29,663 nt of DNA from the NCBI GenBank assembly GCA_964410215.1, contig CAYPHA010000059.1, forward strand, positions 1 to 29,663, read 5' to 3'. A program made the position numbers and the translations under genes. The DNA comes from CAYPHA01 sp964410215 (lineage in GTDB: Bacteria; Calditrichota; Calditrichia; Calditrichales; CAYPHA01). Each line of letters begins with the position of its first letter. The first letter of the stretch is position 1. Below the pieces are notes generated by a model that saw only the letters and a list, made by a program, of their open reading frames with translations, was not told the DNA's origin and did no database searches. Positions 22,963-29,663 of the stretch are shown in pieces.

Positions 22963-23874
22963 TCAGTGATGGTGCCGGCCGTATTTTTTCTCACCCGCTG
23001 TAATTTTAACCGCCAGCCTGTTTTTTAATGGAGGCAGCGGACAGGTCGCGTAGGCACTGAAAGCACACGGCGGATTGTATGCCATGTTGAAATCGATCCG
23101 CGTCCTGCCATCCGCATCAGGCGCGTCGATGTACAAAAAGCGTCCTGCACCATAGGTACTTTCACCGTTTGTCTCATCTCCGAAAAGGATAAAAAAACGC
23201 GTGGATGACCGCTCGGCAATGGGTTCCAGGCGGAATTCAGTGTCATCGATCGTGAAGGTGAGGTAGCCGGGGCAGGGCTCCTCGACGGTGGTTCCCAGAA
23301 CTGTAGGTATGCTGATTGTCTTTTCTTCCTTGTACGGTGTGAAAGAAGCCTGTACATTCCATTTCTGATCGACCGGAAAGCGGTTAATCCCTTCGAATTC
23401 CAGCAGATTGGGATTCCGGCTGTCTTTTAAGCGGATGCCATACCGATCCCCGCGCTGAATTACATACCAGCTTAGGGTCCCCAGGGAGAGAATGGTCGGA
23501 TTCCCGCCGGCGTCAGAGGCGAGGGTCAGGGAACCGGTTACACGCATGGTATCCTGAAATACGGCGACATCCGGGTTTACGCGCAGGGTGATTACGGAAT
23601 CCTCTCTGAAGAATGTCCCGATAATTCCGGGGGCCGTACCTTCGGGAAAGATCAGGTCGTTTTCAGGATCTGTTCCGAATGAATTATCCCCTTCTTCCAA
23701 CCAGTAAAGGCCTGCCAGGCTGAGCCAGCTATCCGGTGCCGTAAGGCGTTCCAGGCGTTTTGCATGCCATTCGTTTACCGATTGCTTATATTGTTGATCG
23801 GTTGTGTTCTCTTTCGAACAGCAGAGTAAGATTAAAGATGATAATATAGTTAGTGAAAACGAATATCTGTTCAC
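22963..23874 (-). CDS. DUF1684 lipoprotein
   Basis: About 303 residues. The N-terminus ends in a lipobox (SLILLCC), so it is lipid-anchored; DUF1684 (PF07920) follows. Recognisable blocks are WHAKRLERLTAPDSWLSLAG then LYWLEEGDNSFG, YGIRLKDSRNP, EGINRFPVDQKW, and the C-terminal signature DFNMAYNPPCAFSAYATCPL. The last is shared by essentially all members; activity is unknown. The tail ends in a His-rich GRHHH. I use GTG 23874, because the GTG two codons earlier sits within the ribosome site GAGAGGT. It follows an unknown gene by 9 bases. Confidence 0.9.
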   Translation of the reverse strand: MNRYSFSLTILSSLILLCCSKENTTDQQYKQSVNEWHAKRLERLTAPDSWLSLAGLYWLEEGDNSFGTDPENDLIFPEGTAPGIIGTFFREDSVITLRVNPDVAVFQDTMRVTGSLTLASDAGGNPTILSLGTLSWYVIQRGDRYGIRLKDSRNPNLLEFEGINRFPVDQKWNVQASFTPYKEEKTISIPTVLGTTVEEPCPGYLTFTIDDTEFRLEPIAERSSTRFFILFGDETNGESTYGAGRFLYIDAPDADGRTRIDFNMAYNPPCAFSAYATCPLPPLKNRLAVKITAGEKKYGRHHH

Positions 23875-23883
23875 GGCCACCTC

Positions 23884-24318
23884 TCACACAGCATTTAACA
23901 GGACTGTCTTTTTTTTAAGGTTGAATTCATATATTTGCTTGTCATCAAAATAACTCCCGGCTTCCAGTGATACGATGGCATCATGCAGGTCTGTCGGGTG
24001 GTATTTGAAAAGCAGGCAGGCCAGGAATGTTTCCACGGTCACGTCCTGGGGAAAATGGGGCTGGGCTGTTTGCCTGCTGTAGGTCAGGGCTTTTTGATAC
24101 AGTTCGGGAAAAGAGTTCCGAGGTTGCTTCAGACAGAAAGAAATGACCAGCGCCACCAGTGTTATCGTTTCACCTTCACCACCCGGGTATACCTCTTTAA
24201 GGGGCAGGGGGAAATGACTGAAAGTCCAGAAGATGTCATGGTAAATGTTTTGAGCGAACGGATACAGGTGATATTCAGCCAGCTCAACGGCAATCCGGTT
24301 ATCCATGAGATCGAGCAT
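23884..24318 (-). CDS. Conserved-looking protein of unknown function
   Basis: 144 residues, no signal peptide or membrane helix, no family recognised. It reads as a mainly helical globular protein (NRIAVELAEYHLYPFAQNIY; ITLVALVISFCLKQ; ELYQKALTYSRQ; VETFLACLLFKYHP). GGAGAG lies directly before the ATG. It sits 26 bases after the RluA-type gene and 9 bases before the DUF1684 gene, so it belongs to the leftward operon. The tight spacing on both sides supports a real gene. Confidence 0.72.
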   Translation of the reverse strand: MLDLMDNRIAVELAEYHLYPFAQNIYHDIFWTFSHFPLPLKEVYPGGEGETITLVALVISFCLKQPRNSFPELYQKALTYSRQTAQPHFPQDVTVETFLACLLFKYHPTDLHDAIVSLEAGSYFDDKQIYEFNLKKKTVLLNAV

Positions 24319-24344
24319 GTTCTCTCCGCTCAGGTTGCGATGCG

Positions 24345-25004
24345 TTATACGATACTGTCAGTGAATCCATGTTGTCCGAGCACATGGCGGAACGATTCAG
24401 GCAACGGACAGGAGACGTGGATCTGCTCGTAATCCTGGTTCTGAAACGAAATCGAACGCGCGTGCAGCATCAGCCGCGGAATGGTTTCCTGAATACGACG
24501 ATCGCCGTAACGGATGTCGCCTGCAAGCGGATAACCCAGGGCGTATAAATGAACCCGTATCTGGTGGCGCCTTCCCGTGTGAGGAAACAGGTTTAACAAG
24601 GTGAATCCGTCCAGCACCTGCAACACCTGATAGCCGGTTCGTGCCGGCTTGCCTTTCGCGTGATCAACCCCCATCCGTCCGGAACCGAATGCCCGGACAG
24701 GATAGGCTATTTCACCGGACGTTTCCTTCAGTTGACCCCAGACGAGCCCCAGGTATGTCTTATGGATCCGGCGCTCCTCGAATTGTCTGTTCAGGCGGCG
24801 GTGTGTTTCCGCATTTTTAGCAAACAGAATGACACCACTCACTTCTTTATCGAGACGATGCACCACATATACTTTTCTGTCCAGTTCCCGGGAAAGAATC
24901 GCAACTACCGAATCCGCGGTATTCCGTCTTTCAGGGATGGATGCGATATTCTCCGGCTTGGCAACCGCGATGATATCATCGTTTTCATATAATACGGTAT
25001 ACAC
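24345..25004 (-). CDS. RluA-family RNA pseudouridine synthase
   Basis: Converts specific uridines in rRNA or tRNA to pseudouridine. 219 residues, catalytic domain only, without the N-terminal S4 domain of RluC/RluD. Catalytic Asp52 is in VVHRLDKEVSGVILFAK (48-64); ARTGYQVLQVL, FPHTGRRHQIRVHLYALGYP and GDIRYGD are the other conserved blocks. The target uridine cannot be told. Start is GTG at 25004 with a weak ribosome site. It lies 38 bases after bacterioferritin. Confidence 0.93.
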   Translation of the reverse strand: MYTVLYENDDIIAVAKPENIASIPERRNTADSVVAILSRELDRKVYVVHRLDKEVSGVILFAKNAETHRRLNRQFEERRIHKTYLGLVWGQLKETSGEIAYPVRAFGSGRMGVDHAKGKPARTGYQVLQVLDGFTLLNLFPHTGRRHQIRVHLYALGYPLAGDIRYGDRRIQETIPRLMLHARSISFQNQDYEQIHVSCPLPESFRHVLGQHGFTDSIV

Positions 25005-25042
25005 GATAAACGCCCGAATTATCAGGCAAATCCGTGAACGTC

Positions 25043-25540
25043 CTACTCAGCCTGTTTGCCCTGTTCCCGGTTCTTGCTGCGTTCGATGGATTGAAGTGCC
25101 AGGTAATTAACACCGAATTTTTCCAGATTGTCCATTTCTGTGTCATACTGATCAAAATGCATTTCTTCATCGCTGACCAGTCCTTCAAACAATTGCTTGG
25201 ATACCGAATCAGCATTGGCCGAGCATTCGTTTGCCCACTTGTTGTAATCGCGGACACTGCTTTCTTCCATGTTGCAGGCCATTTGAAGCATATCTTTGAC
25301 GTCATGAATTTTCTGGACATCTTTCGCGGCTTTTAACTGAACCTCACCTTTCAGGAACAGGATACGTTCCGCAAGCTGTTCGATATGCAGCATTTCTTCA
25401 ATTGCCGTGCGCTTGAAAAGGTTTGCCAGCAGGTCATATCCCTGATCATCGCAATGAAAATGGAAAAACATGTACTGGTGTACAGCACTTAACTCATCGG
25501 CAATAGCCTGGTTCAATAAAACGACACTTTTTTCATGCAT
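25043..25540 (-). CDS. bfr: Bacterioferritin
   Basis: Iron-storage cage subunit, 165 residues. All ferroxidase ligands appear at an offset of minus two from E. coli Bfr: E16, E49, H52, E92, E125 and H128. M50 in IEEMLHIEQLAERI aligns with the axial haem ligand M52, so it is bacterioferritin rather than haem-free ferritin. AAGGAG lies 7 bases before the ATG. A candidate promoter lies upstream (25562-25590); I see no clear Fur box. It heads the leftward run with the RluA-type gene. Confidence 0.95.
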   Translation of the reverse strand: MHEKSVVLLNQAIADELSAVHQYMFFHFHCDDQGYDLLANLFKRTAIEEMLHIEQLAERILFLKGEVQLKAAKDVQKIHDVKDMLQMACNMEESSVRDYNKWANECSANADSVSKQLFEGLVSDEEMHFDQYDTEMDNLEKFGVNYLALQSIERSKNREQGKQAE

Positions 25541-25561
25541 GGTGCACTCCTTATCTATTTC

Positions 25562-25590
25562 ATTGTATTGTATTTCTGATTGAACTACAA
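25562..25590 (-). promoter_or_regulatory. Candidate promoter of bfr
   Basis: On the minus strand: TTGTAG (25585-25590), 17-base spacer, TACAAT (25562-25567). The -10 is 5 of 6, the -35 only 3 of 6. It is about 22 bases before the ATG at 25540. Confidence 0.45.
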
Positions 25591-25644
25591 ATTTAGAAAT
25601 ATTTTAATAGAAAACAACCACAATCATAATGGTAAGCGTGTGCG

Positions 25645-25663
25645 ACAGGCTATCTGAGCCTGT
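25645..25663 (-). terminator. Possible terminator hairpin after the lipoprotein gene
   Basis: Perfect 7-bp stem acaggct / agcctgt, 5-base loop, about 25 bases after the stop of the gene at 25689-26207. No T-run follows, so this is a weak call. Confidence 0.35.
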
Positions 25664-25688
25664 TCCGGAATGGATTGCCTGATACCGG

Positions 25689-26207
25689 TTATTTCCGCAT
25701 CAGCTCGATGACCTCACCATAGAGAGCCGGATTCGAAAGATTATCTTCAATGAAGTGGTAAAGCGGTTCAGATGTTTCAAAACCGTTGATATTCGTTGAA
25801 TCGATGCTGTTGAGTTCCCGGACCAGCAGAAGGGAATCGGTCAGGAACCGGTAATCATAGAAGAAATAAGCCCGTTCTTCAAGCGCCGATGTATCCACAG
25901 GCTGAATATTCAGAAAGGGTTTTGTCCCGACATTGACGATATAAGCACGACATAAAATAGTATCGTTTTCCGTCTTTTCTTTCTTTCTCTCGGTTGCCTT
26001 CATGTAAAGCAGATACTCCGTGCGGTTGAATTTCATGACGGCAACGTGAAAGTGTTCGGTTGTATCAGGACTCTGTGCATACCACATGCCGGTAATCCGG
26101 TCGTCTTCAACTGCCTTTGAAATGTCATCAATCGGCACTTTGGAGCCGCAGGATATCAGCACAAACGAAATTAATATCAGCGGTGCATAAAGGATTGTAC
26201 GATTCAT
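25689..26207 (-). CDS. Lipoprotein of unknown function
   Basis: 172 residues. Signal sequence with lipobox VLISC gives lipidated Cys20. The mature part looks like a small beta-rich domain: ITGMWYAQSPDTTEHFHVAV, YLLYMKATERKKEK, AYIVNVGTKPFLNIQPVD, YDYRFLTDSLLLVREL. That order (a weight/response beta sheet with a W-x-x-x start) is reminiscent of small lipocalin-like domains, but I do not recognise the family. AAAGGA lies 7 bases before the ATG. It follows the GNAT gene by 12 bases. Confidence 0.75.
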   Translation of the reverse strand: MNRTILYAPLILISFVLISCGSKVPIDDISKAVEDDRITGMWYAQSPDTTEHFHVAVMKFNRTEYLLYMKATERKKEKTENDTILCRAYIVNVGTKPFLNIQPVDTSALEERAYFFYDYRFLTDSLLLVRELNSIDSTNINGFETSEPLYHFIEDNLSNPALYGEVIELMRK

Positions 26208-26219
26208 CCGTTTATCCTT

Positions 26220-26681
26220 TCAGAACGCGTTAAGGGACATGCGAAACACATTTGTGTTGACCATCCGGAAACCGAGTTTCCGGTAAAGTGAATTGGCTGC
26301 AACGCGCTTCCCGTTGGATGTCAGCTCCATTTTCGTGATCTGCAGATTCCGGGCATGTTCTATAGCCGCATTCATGAGTGCGATCCCGATTCCCTTGCTG
26401 CGGCTGGCGGTGTCGACCACAACATCCTCGATACGGGCAATATATCCGGTCGGTGTTTTAAACGTTACCAGGGTTAACATGCCAGTAATATGTGTCCCGC
26501 TTTCCGGATTCATGGCGACGAACAGTTCAGACTGATCTGAACCGATGATCGTTTTCAGATCGTTGGCACTGAAATCAACGGGTCGCTGTGTAAGTTGCGG
26601 CAGCAGGTTTTGAATACCGGCAAGCAGCGCTTCGGAATATTCCGATACAGGGTGAACCGTGCTACTTTGCTGTTGATGCAT
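26220..26681 (-). CDS. GNAT-family N-acetyltransferase
   Basis: 153 residues, cytoplasmic, acyl-CoA-dependent acetyltransferase of unknown substrate. Motif A is EDVVVDTASRSKGIGIALMN, with the acetyl-CoA pyrophosphate loop RSKGIG; motif B is AANSLYRKLGFRMVNTNVFR. The N-terminal LLPQLTQRPVDFSANDL region is typical of PhnO/RimI-like members. AAAGG lies 7 bases before the ATG. It is 18 bases after the barrel-like gene and 12 before the lipoprotein gene. Confidence 0.92.
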   Translation of the reverse strand: MHQQQSSTVHPVSEYSEALLAGIQNLLPQLTQRPVDFSANDLKTIIGSDQSELFVAMNPESGTHITGMLTLVTFKTPTGYIARIEDVVVDTASRSKGIGIALMNAAIEHARNLQITKMELTSNGKRVAANSLYRKLGFRMVNTNVFRMSLNAF

Positions 26682-26699
26682 GGAGGGACCTTTCCCGGG

Positions 26700-27233
26700 T
26701 TATTTCATGTAGATACCGATGCCGACATTTATAAGGGATCTGCGGTAGTTATTCAGAAATACAATGTCGTCCAGAAACTGTCGCCCTGTGACAATGACAT
26801 ACATACCCCTGAAATTGAGTTTTGCTGACAGGGAATAGTACCAGGCGTGGTTAATGAATTCCGGGGTTCTGTCATAGCGTTCTTCATTAAACCCGGATTG
26901 ATACAGGTACCCGAATGTGGGAATGATATGCAGGGGGGAGAGATCGATTAAACCACCGAAATCGGATCCGAAACTGGTAACAAATTTATTATCCGTAACA
27001 TAATTATCAAAAAACCAGTCGGTCTCATAGGAGAAATGCATCACTGGAAAATTGGAATAGAAAGGATGCACCAGAAAGCCGATCTCCAGGTTTTTCGGGC
27101 CGGAAAACGACGATTTAACCTGGATGGAAAATTTCCGTACCGACCTGTTTCTGGCCTCTGCACTGCTCCAGGAAAGAAGGAGAAGGATGACAAGAATAAT
27201 CTGTTGTATATAAGAAGATCTTTTCATCGCCAT
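26700..27233 (-). CDS. Exported protein, probable small outer-membrane beta-barrel
   Basis: 177 residues. Signal peptide (MAMKRSSY, a long hydrophobic core, cleavage probably after SAEA near residue 27). The mature part has alternating strands and aromatic girdles: KFSIQVKSSFSG, LEIGFLVHPFYS, PVMHFSYETDWFFD, IIPTFGYLYQSGF, WYYSLSAKLNFRGMYVIVTG, and an end of RRSLINVGIGIYMK. This fits an eight-stranded barrel, but no family is recognised. A perfect -10 (TATAAT on the minus strand at 27290-27295) lies upstream without a good -35. It begins a three-gene leftward unit with the GNAT and lipoprotein genes. Confidence 0.72.
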   Translation of the reverse strand: MAMKRSSYIQQIILVILLLLSWSSAEARNRSVRKFSIQVKSSFSGPKNLEIGFLVHPFYSNFPVMHFSYETDWFFDNYVTDNKFVTSFGSDFGGLIDLSPLHIIPTFGYLYQSGFNEERYDRTPEFINHAWYYSLSAKLNFRGMYVIVTGRQFLDDIVFLNNYRRSLINVGIGIYMK

Positions 27234-27367
27234 GTAAACCCGTTGACCAGCTAAAAGTTCCGGTTGGAACCGACTTTAGGCACATTGTTATTATACATAA
27301 TTTTCAGGCGGATTTCCTCAAAAATCGATTATAAATTGACAGCGTGATTCATTATTATGCAGAAATC

Positions 27368-27727
27368 CTAAGGAATCTGCCAGCGCACCAGATACGATTC
27401 GTTTCCATTATGAACCATGGAAATACCCCAGCTCAGACCATCAGCATCGTCGACGGCCTGTGTCAGCTCCGGCCGGAATGCCCCGGCCGCCCGCCCGAAA
27501 ACTTTCGTATAATAAACATGATACTTTCCGTTTGAGATGATGACATCACTGGGATCACGCCGCGTGACGCCGGATTCATGACCAATGCCTGTCACATTAT
27601 CAAATGTAAACGTATACCGGGATAAAGCCTGTCTGACTTCTGCCGTCTCCTGAGCAAAGGTATACGACATATAAACGGGTGTACAAAAAAAGAATATAAA
27701 TAGAGTATTTTTAAATAAGCGCATCAT
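27368..27727 (-). CDS. Short exported protein resembling the start of a GH43-type glycosidase, likely truncated
   Basis: 119 residues. Signal peptide (cleavage probably after YTFA). Residues 27-75 (LSRYTFTFDNVTGIGHESG, then VTRRDPSDVIISNGKYHVYY) look like the first blade of five-bladed GH43-type or related propeller enzymes, which continue for about 250-300 residues. Here the match fades after YYTKV and the frame stops soon after DGLSWG. The alternative frames downstream contain stops and do not rescue it. The ATG overlaps the pepF stop (ATGA), so it is probably cotranscribed. It may be a decayed remnant or a genuinely short protein; the glycosidase likeness is from memory of the motif order. 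Confidence 0.6.
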   Translation of the reverse strand: MMRLFKNTLFIFFFCTPVYMSYTFAQETAEVRQALSRYTFTFDNVTGIGHESGVTRRDPSDVIISNGKYHVYYTKVFGRAAGAFRPELTQAVDDADGLSWGISMVHNGNESYLVRWQIP

Positions 27728-29652
27728 TTTTCCAGCAGGGGCTCCAGTTCATCCAACGTTTTGTCAAAAAGGGTAAGCGCCGCTTTAACCGCCTCCGGTT
27801 TTGTCATATCAAGTCCGGCTGACTGTAACAGCACCTGCGGCGGTTTTGAGCTTCCGCCCTTCAGCATATTCAGGTAGGCTTCGCGGGCCGGTTCGCCCTC
27901 TTCGCGGATTTTTTCGGCGAAAGCAATGCCTGCCGACAGTCCGGTTGCATAGGTAAAGACGTAGTACTTGTAATAAAAGTGCGGGATGTAGGCCCATTCC
28001 ATATGATCATAGGTATCGATGGTATAACCGGGTCCGTAATAGGTTTTCAGCAACTCTTCATAGATCGTGTTCAGGACGGATGCATTGACCGGCTCACCCT
28101 GTTCCGCGAGCTGGTGCAGGCGCCATTCAAACTCGGCAAAAAGGGTCTGCCTGTAGATGGTTGTACGAATCGTTTCCAGCAGTTCGCTCAGCAGCCATGC
28201 TTTCTCCCGGTCGGAGGCGGCGTTGTCGATCATGTATTGGGAAAGCAGCGCTTCGTTACAGGTTGAAGCAATCTCCGCCAGAAAAGGCGCATATCGCCAG
28301 GACAGGTACGATTGATTGTTCATGGACAAATGACTGTGTAACGCATGTCCATACTCATGTGCCAGGGTCGAAACATCGTTGAAGGAATTTTGAAAATTCA
28401 TCTTGACATAGGGATGGACGCCATAGGTGGAAGTGGAAAAAGCGCCGCTGTTTTTACCGATGGACGGATACAGGTCGATCCACCCGTTTTCCGGATTTAA
28501 ACCGGTTTGTAAATGCTGCTGATATGCCTCTCCCAGAGGTTGGAGTGCCTCGAAGAGATACTGCGTTCCGGTGGAATAGTCCATTTCTATTTCTACCGCC
28601 GGGACCATGGGAACATAGAGGTCGTATAGATGAACCTCATCGAGTCCGAGCGCCTGTTTCCTCAGTTTGACATATTTATGCAGAGGTTTCACATTTGCTT
28701 TAACGGTATTAATCAGATTCATATATACATCGGGGGATAAATCGTCCTTGTCCAGGTAGGCTTCCAGTACGGTGTCGTACCCGCGGGCACGGCTCAGGAA
28801 CAGGCTGAACCGGGCCTGTTCTCCCAGGGTTGTTGCAAAAGTGTTCTCGAGGCCTTTCAGGGTAGAGAACATGGCGGTTACGGTTTCCCGGCGCACGTTG
28901 CGGTCCGGAGAGCCGCGTAAGCGGCCGTAATTGGAAAATGTAAGCTGTACCGGTTTCTTGTCGGGACCGGTGATCACAGGCAGCGTCATTTCGGAAATGA
29001 GCGACCGGAACGCTTTTTCCGGAGCGGATGGCAGTTCATTGATGTCGATCTGCGCCCAGAGATTATCTCCGGCAAGGGCGAGCAAGCGTTCTTCCTGCGG
29101 AGAAAGGACTCTGTCGGCACGCCGGTGCAGACTGCTGATGTAAGGCTGGTATTTTTGCAGTGCCGGTTCCGCTTTCCTGAATTGTTCCATCTTCTCCGGA
29201 GAAAGACTTAAAATGGCCTGTCGTAAGATGGTACCCTCCCGCATCAGTTCTTCGGTCAACTGCAGACCTGCTTCATGCCGGGCGATCACCTCCTGATTAG
29301 TGGATTCTATGTCTCGTTGCATATTCGCGTATAGCGTCAGTTTGTTAATCCGGTCGTCCAGGGAAAAATACGCTTCGAGATACTGTGCCAGTCCCTTTGC
29401 GGATTGCATGCCGGTATGATAGCTATCGATGGATTCCAGGTCTTTTTTGCACCGGGCCATCTCTTCCGCCCACGTTGCATCGCTTTCACAAAGTGGGGTG
29501 AGATCCCACTTGTATACGGATGGAACTTTACTCCGGGGCATATTGGCATCGGGTTCGACGACAGGGAGGGTATCAAACGGGCCGGATGCAAAGAGCAGGG
29601 CCAGGCCGGTTAAGAGGAAAAACAGGGTGATTGAGATTTTGTGTGGTTTCAT
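27724..29652 (-). CDS. pepF: Oligoendopeptidase F (M3B zinc metallopeptidase), exported form
   Basis: Cleaves short peptides. 642 residues. The zinc motif HEYGHALHSHLS starts at H432, with H436 and the downstream ligand E460 in FLAEIASTCNEALL. The M3B N-terminal helical region (YKWDLTPLCESDATWAEEMA) and the conserved PYVKMNFQNSFNDVSTLAHE block agree with PepF. Unusually for this mostly cytoplasmic family, an N-terminal signal peptide (MKPHKISITLFFLLTGLALL then FASG) suggests periplasmic location. GAGG precedes the ATG. The gene overlaps the next one by four bases. Confidence 0.96.
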   Translation of the reverse strand: MKPHKISITLFFLLTGLALLFASGPFDTLPVVEPDANMPRSKVPSVYKWDLTPLCESDATWAEEMARCKKDLESIDSYHTGMQSAKGLAQYLEAYFSLDDRINKLTLYANMQRDIESTNQEVIARHEAGLQLTEELMREGTILRQAILSLSPEKMEQFRKAEPALQKYQPYISSLHRRADRVLSPQEERLLALAGDNLWAQIDINELPSAPEKAFRSLISEMTLPVITGPDKKPVQLTFSNYGRLRGSPDRNVRRETVTAMFSTLKGLENTFATTLGEQARFSLFLSRARGYDTVLEAYLDKDDLSPDVYMNLINTVKANVKPLHKYVKLRKQALGLDEVHLYDLYVPMVPAVEIEMDYSTGTQYLFEALQPLGEAYQQHLQTGLNPENGWIDLYPSIGKNSGAFSTSTYGVHPYVKMNFQNSFNDVSTLAHEYGHALHSHLSMNNQSYLSWRYAPFLAEIASTCNEALLSQYMIDNAASDREKAWLLSELLETIRTTIYRQTLFAEFEWRLHQLAEQGEPVNASVLNTIYEELLKTYYGPGYTIDTYDHMEWAYIPHFYYKYYVFTYATGLSAGIAFAEKIREEGEPAREAYLNMLKGGSSKPPQVLLQSAGLDMTKPEAVKAALTLFDKTLDELEPLLEK

Positions 29653-29663
29653 CGATACCTCGG

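Noticed and set aside
1..29663. Search by eye for tRNA, rRNA, CRISPR repeats, transposases, integrase or phage genes and toxin-antitoxin pairs
   Set aside because: None seen; gaps between genes are too short for most, and no array or terminal inverted repeat was found.

Overview
The window looks like chromosomal DNA from an uncultured Gram-negative bacterium, most likely on the FCB side of the tree (Calditrichota, Marinimicrobia, KSB1 or Ignavibacteria type). This is inferred from family style, not from a marker gene. The signs are several lipoproteins and exported proteins, a LytR_C protein beside rsfS and argS, DUF4397, DUF1684 and DUF4412 proteins, and a MnmA of the GCCSLDS type. Many genes have strong AGGAGG-like ribosome sites and there are canonical -35/-10 promoters, which argues against true Bacteroidia. 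GTG and TTG starts are common. I see no tRNA, rRNA, CRISPR array, insertion sequence, phage or integron. No stretch over 300 bases lacks a gene; the largest gap is about 257 bases (16365-16621) and holds promoters and repeats.

Layout. 1-966: amrS (radical SAM, cut by the window edge). 1147-2574: a small helical protein plus a REC-histidine kinase. 2640-6231: a leftward housekeeping operon (LytR_C protein, rsfS, argS, PfkB-family kinase). 6307-6780: a small exported protein with its own terminator. 6850-8527: panB-panC for pantothenate. 8593-10129: an RsbW-like ATPase and mnmA. 10296-13687: a rightward set (VanZ-like protein, membrane-anchored alpha/beta hydrolase, fabH, lipA). 13684-16364, leftward: an SMP-30-type beta-propeller lipoprotein, a 59-residue protein and a four-repeat DUF4397 lipoprotein.

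16622-18625 is the most interesting place. A tocopherol-cyclase-family protein and a UbiA-superfamily prenyltransferase are divergently transcribed from promoters that appear to overlap. Together they could make or modify a prenylated quinone or chromanol. After them come GtrA (-), DUF4395 (+) and a Rho_N-domain small protein (-), the last two separated by a strong bidirectional terminator, and then a lipid-anchored DsrE-like protein.

20795-25540 is a tight leftward run: bacterioferritin, RluA-type pseudouridine synthase, an unknown protein, a DUF1684 lipoprotein, a CBU_0592-like membrane protein, a DUF4412 exported protein, a methyltransferase that has apparently lost its central region, and a DinB-like protein. 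25689-29652 holds an unknown lipoprotein, a GNAT acetyltransferase, a barrel-like exported protein, a short remnant-like exported protein resembling the start of a GH43-type glycosidase, and an exported M3 oligoendopeptidase F.

Most of the window is ordinary core metabolism. The points worth following up are the cyclase/prenyltransferase pair, the methyltransferase deletion, the pseudo-DHp companion of the kinase, and the promoter and repeat cluster at 16411-16567.
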